DNA from: Nakaseomyces glabratus
Taxonomy: Eukaryota; Ascomycota; Saccharomycetes; Saccharomycetales; Saccharomycetaceae
Reading direction: 5' to 3'
DNA: 64,000 nt
NCBI RefSeq assembly: GCF_010111755.1
Contig: NC_088959.1
Location: 62,001-126,000 of the forward strand
Part shown: positions 1 through 10,356 of the stretch, piece after piece
Layout of the letters: each line of letters begins with the position of its first letter
How positions within the stretch are numbered: the first letter of the stretch is position 1
Made by a program: the position numbers and the translations under genes
The notes under the pieces: model-generated
Told to the model about the DNA's origin: nothing
Databases searched by the model: none
What the model saw: only the letters and a program-made list of their open reading frames with translations

Positions 1-174
1 CAACAAGCTCTTCAAATCTTGACCGTCCAAAGCCTTAGCGAAAATGTCAGCCCAGATACCTTCAACTGGAATGTGAGCGGCACCAGTCAAGGTGACTAAC
101 TTCTCAGAGGTGATTTCGACCTCAGCGTCAGCCAAGATCAAAGCAGCGTAAGCCAAAGCGGATTCAGTAGACAT
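1..174 (-). CDS. RPP1A: 60S acidic ribosomal stalk protein P1-alpha, N-terminal part (cut by window edge)
   Basis: The reverse strand from the ATG at 174 encodes 58 residues beginning [20 protein letters not shown] and running off the left edge. This is the helical N-terminal dimerisation domain of the eukaryotic P1 stalk protein, which pairs with P2 and recruits elongation factors to the large ribosomal subunit. The missing part should contain the Ala/Gly hinge and acidic C-terminal tail. Codons are strongly biased (GCT, TTG, GGT, AAG), as expected of a highly expressed ribosomal gene. RPP1A (YDL081C) next to SIP5 (YMR140W) fits the ancestral order, because chromosome IV YDL08x and chromosome XIII YMR14x are duplicated sister regions in S. 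cerevisiae. P1-beta is the alternative, but the N-terminus matches P1-alpha better. Confidence 0.95.
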   Translation of the reverse strand, partial: MSTESALAYAALILADAEVEITSEKLVTLTGAAHIPVEGIWADIFAKALDGQDLKSLL

Positions 175-885
175 TTCTTTAATTATGGTTTATTGGTCTT
201 TGCAGAGATAATCAATTTAAGCTCCTGTGGTTCTTTGTTTAAAAACACGATCAAAGCAGACTATTTCCTTGGCGACTTAAAACTTCAATTACTGAAACAA
301 AACACACGTTGAAACAACACTTAAAAAGACAAGTCAATAATTTAAAACTTCATCTATCTTTTTTGTACAAAATGGTTTGAAGCCAAGATTGAAAAAAAAT
401 TTTTTTTTTCCATAACCAATGAACCAAAACTTCCCACGAAAAAGTGAAAAAATCTCATTTTCCTTCAAGGATTCCCTCCCTCATTGTTGCATAATACGAG
501 ATGGTCATATTTAATTATCGTATAAAAGTAGTATTAATAGCTGACTATTCTATTGCATGTATATGTGAAAGGTAATATCAATTAGGCGCAGCCTGTAGTT
601 GTACCAAAGCTTTTTCCAATGCATAGTCTAGTAGATTGGTTAGAATTGCTTTTTAATTAAAATTGCATCGATTCCAATGGGTCATAGTCACTATGTTACA
701 GGCATGATATTATTTAATATTGTAGCCTCAAATAATGCTTTTAAGTATTATTGGGCAAATATTTATAAAATATAGTCATATTTCTTTTTACACACAGGCG
801 TAAACTCTATTATCGATAGTTCCTAGGTAACTAACGAAAAAAATACATTCCCTTCAAAAAAAAAGTATGGAAGTAAAGGAAACAG
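175..885. other. Intergenic: RPP1A promoter and SIP5 3' flank
   Basis: No gene seen. The RPP1A side holds T-rich tracts, including an A8T10 run near 392-409, typical of nucleosome-poor ribosomal-protein promoters. I could not find a convincing Rap1 site. The rest is AT-rich. Confidence 0.6.
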
Positions 886-2295
886 TTACCTTTTCGCCTT
901 TCTCTTTTCGTCTTGGAGACTTAATCGTATAGCTTCATCAATCATTTGTTTTTCTAACTCTTCTAGTGTAGAGTTTGCGACTCCAGCAGACCTACTATCT
1001 GTCGAACCTGCTACTCCTGGTGAGTCTTCATTAGCGAAACTGCCCGTTCTTTGAGGACCAATCAATCTATTACTTACATGAATAGCGGTAGCATTAGCGG
1101 ACCTCCTAGCTAACCTTACCCTCTCTTTATTTAGCTTCGTTTCCCAGTCAGGTCTAATATCATCAGAACTTACAGTATACGTTGGTGGGGCGTTTCCAGC
1201 AGTGCCTAATGGTTTGTAAAGATTTGGAGCTTGCCCCCCTATGCCAACTTTTCTACCAGTAGGCGGTGTATACGTTATACTAAAATTAGGCGTAGCACAA
1301 TATGGACAATTAGCTGGCTCAGAAATCAATAAGTTTGGATCTTTCTCGTTCTCATCCTTCTGAGGTTGTGATGGATCCACTTCGTCATGTGGAAAGTGAG
1401 GCTCACTCCTTTTAATTTGAACAAAGCACTCAGAACATATTGGCTGTTGACAACATTTAGAATAATTTAGTGGCATTGGAAGATATAGAAAACAGATTGG
1501 ACATTCTGAGCCCTGTGCATATAAGTCATATTTCAGATCGTCATTTGGTAGAAAACTGTTTTTCGGAATATCATTGTCTCTATTTTGTAACTTCTCTTCC
1601 AAATATGCATTATTTTCTGATTCTTGCCATCTTAAACGCTTCCTATACAAACGAGCCTTGAAGATTAAGGCATGCATTTTCTTTTGCTCTTTCTTAGAAA
1701 GTTTCTTGTCAATCAGATAATCAAAATGAGGTTCATTTAAATCACCTACTGGAACGTCTTCATACTCCTCAACATGTTCATTAAATGGTGCATGAAGAGG
1801 AAGTGCATCCACAATTTTTTTGACTTCATCTTTAGTCCAGCTATCGTCAAAGTCTTGTAACGGAATATAGAAAGGTGCAAGCTTTCTCTCAATTATTAAC
1901 TTGCGTACTATGTCACTGTCGTAATCCATTTTATCTAGCGAATAACATCCATGAGGCGCCAGATAACCACCATCAACTGTTTCATTATATTTTATAACTA
2001 ATTTTTTGGCGTTTTCTTCCTTTAAAAGTTCTCGTTCCTTAGTACCCCTTTTCTTGGCGGCTGATAATTGTTTCTTGCTTACCTCCCCGGTTGGGTCATT
2101 TCTCGAGGAAGTAGGGCCATTCAGTATATTACCAACAAGGGAAGATGTACGCCTTCCCCTTGCCCTCGTCTCATCCATTGTTCCTCCTGCTCCTCTAAAG
2201 GCTCCAACTCCACTTGCTGATGAACTATCAGTATAGGTCGATCGACCAGTATAACTAGAAGCATCCTGATCGAGCTTTGCTGGAACGTTACCCAT
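886..2295 (-). CDS. SIP5: Sip5-family protein with RING-like zinc finger
   Basis: 469 residues starting MGNVPAKLDQ, the conserved Sip5 N-terminus; Gly2 suits N-myristoylation (inference). The centre is conserved (SETVDGG-type block, here ETVDGGYLAPHGCYS). At about residues 265-335 there is a cysteine-rich module with CPICFLYLP, CCQQPICSECF and CPYCAT, a RING-like zinc-binding arrangement. The C-terminus ends in an IRLSL helix resembling a ubiquitin-interacting motif. In S. cerevisiae Sip5 interacts with the Snf1 kinase and with the Reg1/Glc7 phosphatase; its biochemical activity is unclear. Gene order next to CIN4 and PSO2 matches YMR140W-YMR138W-YMR137C, except that RIM11 (YMR139W) is absent. 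Confidence 0.93.
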   Translation of the reverse strand: MGNVPAKLDQDASSYTGRSTYTDSSSASGVGAFRGAGGTMDETRARGRRTSSLVGNILNGPTSSRNDPTGEVSKKQLSAAKKRGTKERELLKEENAKKLVIKYNETVDGGYLAPHGCYSLDKMDYDSDIVRKLIIERKLAPFYIPLQDFDDSWTKDEVKKIVDALPLHAPFNEHVEEYEDVPVGDLNEPHFDYLIDKKLSKKEQKKMHALIFKARLYRKRLRWQESENNAYLEEKLQNRDNDIPKNSFLPNDDLKYDLYAQGSECPICFLYLPMPLNYSKCCQQPICSECFVQIKRSEPHFPHDEVDPSQPQKDENEKDPNLLISEPANCPYCATPNFSITYTPPTGRKVGIGGQAPNLYKPLGTAGNAPPTYTVSSDDIRPDWETKLNKERVRLARRSANATAIHVSNRLIGPQRTGSFANEDSPGVAGSTDSRSAGVANSTLEELEKQMIDEAIRLSLQDEKRKAKR

Positions 2296-3050
2296 CTTTT
2301 AAACCTTATGAAATTATTAGAGGTAATATATCTGTTCTTTAGGAAAATAAAAGGTCGTTAAATTAAGATATCTTTGTATGCCGCCAAAGCGATCTCCTGA
2401 GATAGCTATCACTAATAAACTTGTATAAGTTGAGCAATCAGGCAAAAACCAGACAACAGTAAACTATTGTTGCAATGAGAAAAAAAAATCGATCCAAATT
2501 AGTATTCGCCACAGAGATTTCAAATTACAGTATCCCAATCAAATTAAAGGATGGAAAAGCACTGTTTCTTCTTCAGCTGATCTTCAGGTTCCTTTCTGTT
2601 ATGAAAAATACTAAAAATCTGTAGACCCTTCAAATAGCACAAACTATATTATAACCTCGAATCTTATACTCTCAGTCCAGACTATCAACACTAAATTACT
2701 ACTGAAGGCTAGCCTTACCTGAGCCTACTTTGCACTATAGAAACCTTCAAATCTGACAGGTTTCCCCTTTGCCTTAGCTGACTTCCCCGGCATTAACGAC
2801 TCATACTCGTCATTTGTGATGATAATAGCTTATGTGTAGGAATCTAGTGTATTTGGGACAATATTACGATCTATTTAACTTCTTATATGTGAGGTACTGT
2901 TTGAAATGACATTATACAAACCAAAGAACAAATCATTACTGTGTTCTATCTTTTCAGAAGAGCTCCGTGCTCTTGATGCGTATTTTTTTTCTGGGATATA
3001 CCTCTTCAGGTATACATTAGATACTTTCTTGCAAGTTTCATTCACAACTT
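2296..3050. other. Intergenic: SIP5 promoter, empty RIM11 slot
   Basis: In S. cerevisiae the GSK-3-type kinase gene RIM11 lies between SIP5 and CIN4; no kinase motif is seen here in any frame. The section 2530-2830 is less AT-rich than its flanks. On the reverse strand it contains two short protein-like open stretches (2725-2829 and about 2540-2630), discussed under findings. Confidence 0.6.
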
Positions 3051-3644
3051 CTACTCTCTGTCAACAATCATTTGTGCTAAATTTTCAATGCCTGCGCCAG
3101 TCTTCCCGCTACATAGAACATAGTGGCCTATAGAGCTCTCACCAACAGACTGTCCATGATGCAGAATATGTTCAATTTTTTGTTCTATATCATGCGCATA
3201 GTGTTCTAAATCTGCTTGTTCTACCAAGTCAATCTTATTGATAGCCACGACCAACTTGCATTGATAACCAATTCTATCCCTATCTTGCATTACCAGCTCT
3301 CGCAACTCATTGAATGATTCGTCAAATCGCAGTGAAGAGGCTATATCAACACACCAAAGTAATACGTCTGTTTTGTCAAAATAGTTATCCCAAAAGGGTC
3401 TTAATGTACGCTGTCCTCCGATATCCCATAGATTCACTTTGTATGTCTTACCGTCCTGAGCACTCTCTACTACAATGCTGTGTATCTGAAACCCCACAGT
3501 GGGTGTGATGCTATTGCATTTCTCCGACTCAGGTAATAATCCATTGACAATCGTAGACTTACCAGAATTATCTAGCCCTAAAATCAGGCACCTTATCTCC
3601 CTGTCTTTCAGTTTCTGTTTCTTAATGATGGTCAGTAAACCCAT
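3051..3644 (-). CDS. CIN4: Arf-like small GTPase Cin4 (Arl2 orthologue)
   Basis: 197 residues, close to the 191 of S. cerevisiae Cin4. Nucleotide-binding motifs are complete: P-loop GLDNSGKS (residues 23-30), switch II WDIGGQ (73-78), NKID (136-139) and C-S-G-K near 178-181. It starts MGLLTIIKKQK, with the Gly2 of Arf/Arl proteins. Cin4 is the yeast Arl2; with Cin1, Cin2 and Pac2 it acts in folding of beta-tubulin and microtubule stability. It is divergent from PSO2, as YMR138W and YMR137C are. Stop at 3051; I see no intron. Confidence 0.95.
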   Translation of the reverse strand: MGLLTIIKKQKLKDREIRCLILGLDNSGKSTIVNGLLPESEKCNSITPTVGFQIHSIVVESAQDGKTYKVNLWDIGGQRTLRPFWDNYFDKTDVLLWCVDIASSLRFDESFNELRELVMQDRDRIGYQCKLVVAINKIDLVEQADLEHYAHDIEQKIEHILHHGQSVGESSIGHYVLCSGKTGAGIENLAQMIVDRE

Positions 3645-4085
3645 TTATATCATTTCTCATAAACTAGTTTCCTTATTGCTTATAGCATTCGATTTCAATC
3701 ACCTAAGACCTCGGTTCAATGAATTAATCTATCTGTTCAATTATTTACCAATATACTCGATTTCTAGTGTCCATTATTTGTACTAACTACCTCAAATACC
3801 CATCCATATCTTGTTATTTATTACCAATAAAATATCAAAAATATGAATCAGCAAGCTTGTGAAAAATATCAAAATCGATGCGATGGGAAAACAAAAAGAG
3901 GACCTCAAAAGTTGCAATAGAAAGTGTTGGAAACACTGATACTTAGGATTCAGAGACTGGTACTCAATATAACATCTGCTTTTATTATAAAAGTATACTT
4001 ATTTTGGGAGGAATAACTGGTAGTAACACAGGTAAACCTACACATAGAGAGGGATTAAAAGAAGTAGAATAATGACTATACGTTG
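3645..4085. promoter_or_regulatory. Divergent CIN4/PSO2 promoter region
   Basis: 440 bp between two divergent starts, AT-rich, no gene. No strong regulatory motif recognised. Confidence 0.5.
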
Positions 4086-6296
4086 ATGTCAAAGAGACGA
4101 TCTTTACTAGAAGTCAATCAACGAGAATTACTTCAGAGGACACGAGGTGTTGAAAATGGTAGAATAAGATATAGATCATCCAAAAGGATACATGTCCAGG
4201 AGCAAGCAAAAAAGCAGAGAACACTTACGGAGTTTAACATTCCTACCACATCGGTCCTGACTGTGAAGAATAAGAGACCAATTTCTGAAAGGGTAACTGA
4301 GTCTATTGAACTTCTCAGTGATGAAGAATCGCTTAATGGTACCGATAAGAATATACAAGCATTCTATACACAGGAAACTAATACCATTGTCATTGATGTA
4401 GAAGATGGAGATAGTAGTTTTTCCACTGAATGTAATGTGGTAGATAAGTCGGAAGTGTATGACGGATGCAGTAAATCACTAAATCTATCAAATACAAAAC
4501 CATCTCAAAGGGAATGCTATAATGATGATCATCTCAAAATAAAATCATCAACTGGGAGCATAAACCGGGGACATAACTTGAAGACTAGCAACAGTAATTC
4601 AGAGAAGGGTGAAACAAAAACACCTAATACTAGCCTCATGAAAACAGATCATAGTGATCGTGATATAAAAAACATTCCCCAGCGAAACATAACTACTAAA
4701 CCAATACTGGAATGCCCTATTTGCTCTAAGAATCTGACTGGTATGAAACTTTTTCAACGTGAAGCTCATTGTGATAACTGCTTTGAACAAAAGCCATTAT
4801 CAAATTTCATTGAAGGCAGATCTGCCATGGTATGTCAATCTAAAAAGATTCAAACTCATTTGGAATCTACAGTAGAGAAGGAAGTGGGTGATAAACCAAA
4901 TCCTATAAGTAAATCAAAGAATCCTCGAAGAAATAGGATCCCAGAGAGTTTTAAAATTTTGACTTTTACATCAGGTTACCAGATTATCGTGGATGGTTTC
5001 ACCTATCCTTTAAAGGAGGATAATAAGATAAAGGATTTCTTTCTATCACACTTTCACTCAGATCATTACATTGGGTTAAAAAAATCATGGACCTCAGGCA
5101 ATTTGTACTCATCTCCAGTTACTTATGAGCTTTTAAAATATAGGTATACACCTAAGAGAAAAACTAATGAAGATAATGAAAATATCACAAATTGCTTAAA
5201 AGCATTAAAACCATACAACCGGGTATGGCTAACTGACACCATTAGTGTAACAACCTTGGATGCAAATCACTGTCCAGGTGCATCTCTCTTTTTGTTCGAA
5301 GAATGGGACTCTATGAAAACTGGAATTTTGAAAACAATACTTCATACTGGTGATTTTAGAAGTGATGACAAACTAATTGAGGAAGTCCTTAAATATACAA
5401 ATCATAGAGAAATAGACGAAATTTATCTTGATACCACGTATCTTCTCTCAACGTTTACCTTTCCTGCACAAGAGGAGTTACTCAATATGGTTGCCAGGTT
5501 TATTGAAACAATCAATAACCCAAATTTCCGACAATCTTTCTTTGGAGATAAACAAAAGTCCATATTCCATTTTATGAGTTTACCATCATCTATAGATAAA
5601 AAATCAGAGATACCTATGCTTTACTTAGTTGGTACATATTCTATTGGGAAGGAAAAACTGGCAATCAAGATAGCGGAAACCCTGAATACTAAAATTTATG
5701 TACAATCTAATTCAATCAAGAGAAAAATGGTAAGCATATATTGGGACCAATGCTTTGACAACTCTCTACTGACTGACGATCCATCTGAATCACAAATTCA
5801 TCTTGTTTCTTTGAAGGTACTACGTGATTTCAATGCTATTGATAACTATTTGAAGACAATCAAAGAACTTACTGGTAATAAAATAAAATACGATAATGTA
5901 TTTGGTTTTATCCCAACTGGCTGGACGTTTGGAAATAGGTACAAAAAAGACTTTCAATATGATGGAGAACTGTCTTATGATGATAACTTCAAACTCAGGG
6001 TAAAGTATTGCATGGATTTGTTAAAACAAGATGAAGCTAGGCCAACCCAGAATTTTGCAGACGTAAGTAGCCTTGAATGGTTGCGAATGCAATACAAACC
6101 CAGGGAGAGGTACCAAATTTTTCGGGTACCCTATTCGGAACATAGCAGCTTTAGGGAGCTCCTAAAGTTTTGTATTTCAGTACCTAGTAAAAATATCATT
6201 TCAACAGTCAATGTTGACAATGGTGTCAATAGTGCTGAAACCAGTGAGTGGTTTAAGGCGTTCAAATATATTCGTAATAAACTTAGCAACAATTAA
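4086..6296 (+). CDS. PSO2: Pso2/Snm1 DNA interstrand cross-link repair nuclease
   Basis: 736 residues from ATG 4086 (MSKRRSLLEV); a TTG triplet just upstream is not the start. A zinc-finger module lies near residues 210-230 (CPIC...HC). The metallo-beta-lactamase/beta-CASP nuclease domain follows: HFHSDH at about 322-327, then DANHCPG and HTGDFR, and in the C-terminal beta-CASP part PYSEHSSF. This is the SNM1/Artemis 5'-exonuclease family, needed to process DNA interstrand cross-links. The N-terminal half between residues 50 and 200 is low-complexity and poorly conserved. QRTLTEFN near residue 44 loosely resembles a PCNA-binding box (inference). Order with CIN4 and GAT2 matches YMR138W-YMR137C-YMR136W. 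Confidence 0.96.
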   Translation: MSKRRSLLEVNQRELLQRTRGVENGRIRYRSSKRIHVQEQAKKQRTLTEFNIPTTSVLTVKNKRPISERVTESIELLSDEESLNGTDKNIQAFYTQETNTIVIDVEDGDSSFSTECNVVDKSEVYDGCSKSLNLSNTKPSQRECYNDDHLKIKSSTGSINRGHNLKTSNSNSEKGETKTPNTSLMKTDHSDRDIKNIPQRNITTKPILECPICSKNLTGMKLFQREAHCDNCFEQKPLSNFIEGRSAMVCQSKKIQTHLESTVEKEVGDKPNPISKSKNPRRNRIPESFKILTFTSGYQIIVDGFTYPLKEDNKIKDFFLSHFHSDHYIGLKKSWTSGNLYSSPVTYELLKYRYTPKRKTNEDNENITNCLKALKPYNRVWLTDTISVTTLDANHCPGASLFLFEEWDSMKTGILKTILHTGDFRSDDKLIEEVLKYTNHREIDEIYLDTTYLLSTFTFPAQEELLNMVARFIETINNPNFRQSFFGDKQKSIFHFMSLPSSIDKKSEIPMLYLVGTYSIGKEKLAIKIAETLNTKIYVQSNSIKRKMVSIYWDQCFDNSLLTDDPSESQIHLVSLKVLRDFNAIDNYLKTIKELTGNKIKYDNVFGFIPTGWTFGNRYKKDFQYDGELSYDDNFKLRVKYCMDLLKQDEARPTQNFADVSSLEWLRMQYKPRERYQIFRVPYSEHSSFRELLKFCISVPSKNIISTVNVDNGVNSAETSEWFKAFKYIRNKLSNN

Positions 6297-7072
6297 ATCC
6301 TTTCGAACTATAGACAATAGCTTATGAGAGAAATGGGTATTAGTTTATAGCAACAATGAACTCATATTAATAGTTGCTTGAATTTAATAAATTAAAACAT
6401 AATATTACATAATCTTGACAAAAGGGAATATAAACATAAACATGCTCCGCATCTTAATTTCAACTTATTATTTTAGTTCTTATTACAATCGCTTGATATA
6501 TGCACTTCCATAAATAATCCAAAGAATGCAATTTTTAAAACTGAATAAAGGACAAAAGAAAATAATAATAATAAAAAAGACAGTTTAACTTCAGTGCAGA
6601 ACATATATGAAAAGTTCTAATAAATAGCCTTCCCTGGGCAAATCTGAGATGCTATGTGAAGATATCGTTTAGGAATATTTGTTTTAGAGAGATATATCTT
6701 CAGCGTCCATTAGCTATGGTACTCACAATGCCCAAAGTACGTGCATGTGTATGCGGAAGCTATGACTTTTCTGTTACAAGTAAGATAGAAAATAATCAAA
6801 GAGATAAGAAAAAAATTACCAGCTTTCAGCAGTTTGAATATTCATAAAAATAAAAAAGAAAGTTTGCTTGACCTCGAATACGATCAATTAAAGATAGTAG
6901 TGATCAAAACAAACTCTCATAACAAAAAATTAGGGCTATTTTCATAATAGCATATTAAAAATTGATTAAAATAATAAAATCTCAAAGGCATTAGAATTTA
7001 GAACCAGAACTAATATAAGCTGACATTATTGAGTTTGATAACCACCTATAGAACAATAATTTAAGAAGTTGT
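6297..7072. other. Intergenic between convergent PSO2 and GAT2
   Basis: 776 bp of AT-rich sequence serving as two 3' flanks. Runs such as aataataataat near 6562 are simple sequence. No gene or RNA recognised. Confidence 0.6.
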
Positions 7073-8776
7073 TTACTCTTCTTTCCTTATGGTGTTGTAG
7101 TTACTATCAAGATAAGGATCTGCATCAAACTCTTCAATTATTCCGATAGGGATCTTCAACATCTTGGGTACCCTTCTATTAGCAGTATTGCTTATACGCT
7201 TTCTGTATCTTAATAATAAGTTAGCATTTTTTACCCCAAATTTGGATATCGCTTTTCTGTAAAACAAACCGCAGGCATTACAAAGTGTTCTATTTCCGTA
7301 TGGCCCTCTTCTCCATTCAGGAGTGTGATTCTCACCACAATGTAAACATGAAGTCATTACTACAGTGCCCGCACTGTTGTTAATGTTTTTTGATAGAGAG
7401 TTTATGTGTTGTGGTTTGAGAGTTTCTGCATTTGCTAACGCCAAGGAATGGGGAATTGGTAAACCTGAGCTGAAAGATGATGATACTATACCTTCTTTAA
7501 TTTTCTTTTTCCTTCCCCTCTTCTTGGGTCCAGGATTAGTTACAGAATAGGAATCAAGCACATTGCTCAAGCTAGGTGATTTATCGTTTATGATTCCACT
7601 TCCTGGAACTGCACTCATTGCATCAGTCGTAGCGGACTTATATCCTGTCATTGTTGGAGATCCTGCAGAAAACTGGTATGAACTGTGGAACAAGTTCCCA
7701 CCTATCGGAGAGTGTACAGCATAGGACGTTGGCTGTAAGTTTCCGTAGGCTGGGAAGGGCAAGCTACCTCGGCGGCTATCCATTAATATACTGGCGACGT
7801 TCAATGATTTGCTTCTGTTCTCATTTCCTACTTGGAAAATCTGGCCTTCTGAGTTTCTTGTGTTTTGATATGCATTTACGAATTGTTTTTGGTATCCATA
7901 TGAAGGGTATTCTCCTTGAGTGTATTGTATGTATGAATGTTGTTGTTGAGCTGGGTTGGCCAGTTCGTTGGGCCCGAGTATCTTTGTCTGGTTAGGGGAT
8001 TTCAGTTGCAGAGTTCTGTTCGATGTCGGCACTAGCGGACTTGATACTGGGTTTGATAAAGAATGTATTGAGGGTATCGAATGAGACACTGGTTGTCTTT
8101 GGTACGCTGAAGTCTGTGGTACTGTTGTTGGTGACGATATCTGATTTGGTGACGATGATGTAGTGTTCTGTTGTTGCTGTTGTTGATGCTGTTGCTGTTG
8201 TGGTTGTGAGGCCAGATTTTTGAAAGAAGGCAGGAATTTCTGTTCTGGTGATACGTACGAGCTTCTGGAAGAGCCAGAAGGGTACTGGCATGCGAGGATT
8301 CTGATTTTCTCCTGTTGTGTTGCTATTTCGTAGTCATGCTGCAACTTGGTTATTTCGTCTATCGATTTCTGAATCGATATCAATCTGTCGCTGAACTCCT
8401 TGATGAAATCTGATGACACCAGTGAGTCCTTTGTCACTGCTTTATAGCTGTCCAGCTGTTTGCTAATCTCGTTTTTCTCTATTATCAGTTTCTCTAAATT
8501 GGTAGAGCATCTACTGTAAAACTCCGCTTCTGTTATTGTTGTGTAATTGCTGGACACGCCGCTGGAACTACTGCTCTGGGTCAAGTCATGGGAAGTGATG
8601 CTTGTTCTTGGGGAAGTCTCTAAGGAATCAGAACCATGCGACGACAGCATCGACAGCTGTTTGCCCTTTGTGTACCTGGGCGACGTGACATCCTCGTCAT
8701 CTCTTCCCTTCAGTATGGACCATATCGGTGGTATCGAGACCTTTGACATCATTTGCATATTTGTATCTGAGTTCAT
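7073..8776 (-). CDS. GAT2: GATA-type zinc-finger transcription factor
   Basis: 567 residues. One GATA finger sits near the C-terminus: Cys477-X2-Cys480-X18-Cys499-X2-Cys502, reading CLHCGENHTPEWRRGPYGNR, followed by the basic stretch with RYRKR. The N-terminal part has a probable coiled coil at about residues 85-155 and a Gln-rich tract at 191-203; much of the middle is Ser/Thr/Gln/Pro-rich and likely disordered. A KKRGRKKK basic motif at about 415-425 suggests a nuclear signal. Synteny with PSO2 identifies it as the YMR136W orthologue Gat2, whose targets are poorly known in S. cerevisiae; GATA factors often act in nitrogen control or morphogenesis. The upstream region is exceptionally long (6.3 kb). 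Confidence 0.93.
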   Translation of the reverse strand: MNSDTNMQMMSKVSIPPIWSILKGRDDEDVTSPRYTKGKQLSMLSSHGSDSLETSPRTSITSHDLTQSSSSSGVSSNYTTITEAEFYSRCSTNLEKLIIEKNEISKQLDSYKAVTKDSLVSSDFIKEFSDRLISIQKSIDEITKLQHDYEIATQQEKIRILACQYPSGSSRSSYVSPEQKFLPSFKNLASQPQQQQHQQQQQQNTTSSSPNQISSPTTVPQTSAYQRQPVSHSIPSIHSLSNPVSSPLVPTSNRTLQLKSPNQTKILGPNELANPAQQQHSYIQYTQGEYPSYGYQKQFVNAYQNTRNSEGQIFQVGNENRSKSLNVASILMDSRRGSLPFPAYGNLQPTSYAVHSPIGGNLFHSSYQFSAGSPTMTGYKSATTDAMSAVPGSGIINDKSPSLSNVLDSYSVTNPGPKKRGRKKKIKEGIVSSSFSSGLPIPHSLALANAETLKPQHINSLSKNINNSAGTVVMTSCLHCGENHTPEWRRGPYGNRTLCNACGLFYRKAISKFGVKNANLLLRYRKRISNTANRRVPKMLKIPIGIIEEFDADPYLDSNYNTIRKEE

Positions 8777-8949
8777 TATGTATATGCTGTTGCTAGTGTT
8801 AGGGCTTTCAAAGTATATGAAATCCTAAAACAAGTCTTGGTAGTCAAGGTACGTTATAAGCAGAGAAGGTGGGGGGTGGGAACAGTGGGCCGGTAAAAGA
8901 GTGGGCACAAGTGGAGGGGTAAGATTCGAAGAGATAGAGATCTCGCTTT

Positions 8950-8958
8950 AATTTATAT
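8950..8958 (-). promoter_or_regulatory. Possible GAT2 TATA box
   Basis: The reverse strand reads CTTTATATAAAT here, about 175 bp upstream of the GAT2 ATG, a usual distance for a yeast core promoter. If used, it would give a short leader, in competition with the long-leader idea in the findings. Confidence 0.4.
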
Positions 8959-9435
8959 AAAGATTGTCAATCCTTTTTCCTTCGCTGTCGAATTATTTTT
9001 GGACTTTCGACTGACGTTGGGATTGTCCTTTGGGCTTTTTTTCCCTTTAGAATGTGCGTATGTGTGAGTGTTATTTGTGTGTCTTTGTGTGTGACCGTAA
9101 TGAGCCGGTTGTTTCTTGGGATAGGCAGGGGCCTGGGCCTTAATTGGTGTAGATTTGTCTTGTAGGAGAAAAGCAAGAGAAAAGATAAGCACGCAGACTG
9201 CAGGAATTGTGAGTATCGCAGTTGAAAAAAGACAATCTATATTTGGGTTGCCCGGTCTGTTCTTCAGTTCTTGATCTCTTCTGCGTTGTCTGTGTCCACT
9301 AATGCCAGATGAGTCGTAGTGGATACACCGAGATGCTGTAGATTGTTTTTCTTTGGGAGGGAGAACTGCTCTTCTTTTCGGTGCTTGTGCAGGGATCTCT
9401 TAGAGGGATGTGCGTTTGTGTATCTTCAGTTTCTA

Positions 9436-9466
9436 TCCTTCCTGTTCTGTATCTGTATCTGTATCT
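9436..9466. repeat. Short TGTATC tandem repeat
   Basis: ctgtatctgtatctgtatct: three to four copies of the hexamer tgtatc inside the long GAT2 upstream region. Confidence 0.7.
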
Positions 9467-10332
9467 CAGGTCACTGCTTCCTGTATGTGTGACTTTTTTA
9501 GGGCTGTACGGTGCTGAGAGACTGGTGTAGTGTAGTCGTTCTTTTTTAACTGTAAATTACAAGCTTCTTGCTTGGTGGAACTTTGCGGGATGTCTGCGGG
9601 TGTTTGTGTGAGATACAAAAAAAAATTAAATACCGACCGATAGTGGGACGAGGCTGTCTTCTGATCTTTTTGTTTTCTGGTCCTTCTCTATTTTTATTGG
9701 GATTCTTAGAGATTCGTGTGCTTTTTTTGTCTGGGGGAGAACTGTGGGACTGTTGGGGGAAAGAGCTCTCTGCAAGGATGTCAGTACTGGAATTAGAAAA
9801 AATGGCCTAATCTGTGCTTCTGTGAAACAGCCGTGGACGGGTTGAGGGATTAGTCAAGTTCAAGCGATGCAATTTAGATGATTTCTGATTTGTACTTCTT
9901 TCAAGAAGGGCTCTGTTTGCTTAGAAACCAGGGGAGAGAGAAGTTTCAAAATGGGATCGAAAATGAAGAATTGAAAAATAAAAAATGAAAAATAAAAAAA
10001 AGGGGATTAAGGAGATGGTTGAGTTACGCTTTGCTATGCGCTTTTCTCTGGGAGCTAGTGGTGTGTGCTGATATAATACAATAAGCGTGAAAGCTTTTGT
10101 ACTTGCAGTTCTGAGAGATTTGGGGGCTCGGAAACCTGGGAGTTCTTTGTCTTTCAGAAAAATATGATAAGAGAATTGCACGCTACTTGAACTGGAAGTG
10201 CACTCAGTTCTACAGCCCTTTCAGTGAATCTGTGGAGGAAATTCCTCTCTCTGTATTGTGTGTTTAATGGACTGTATTCGGGTTTATAGCCTGTGCTTGT
10301 GCCGTTCTTCTCGTTTGCCTTTGTGCGGATGC

Positions 10333-10356
10333 TTCTTTGGCTTTGGCTTTGGCTTT
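10333..10356. repeat. Short TTTGGC tandem repeat
   Basis: Three consecutive copies of the hexamer ctttgg / tttggc in the GAT2 upstream region. Confidence 0.7.
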
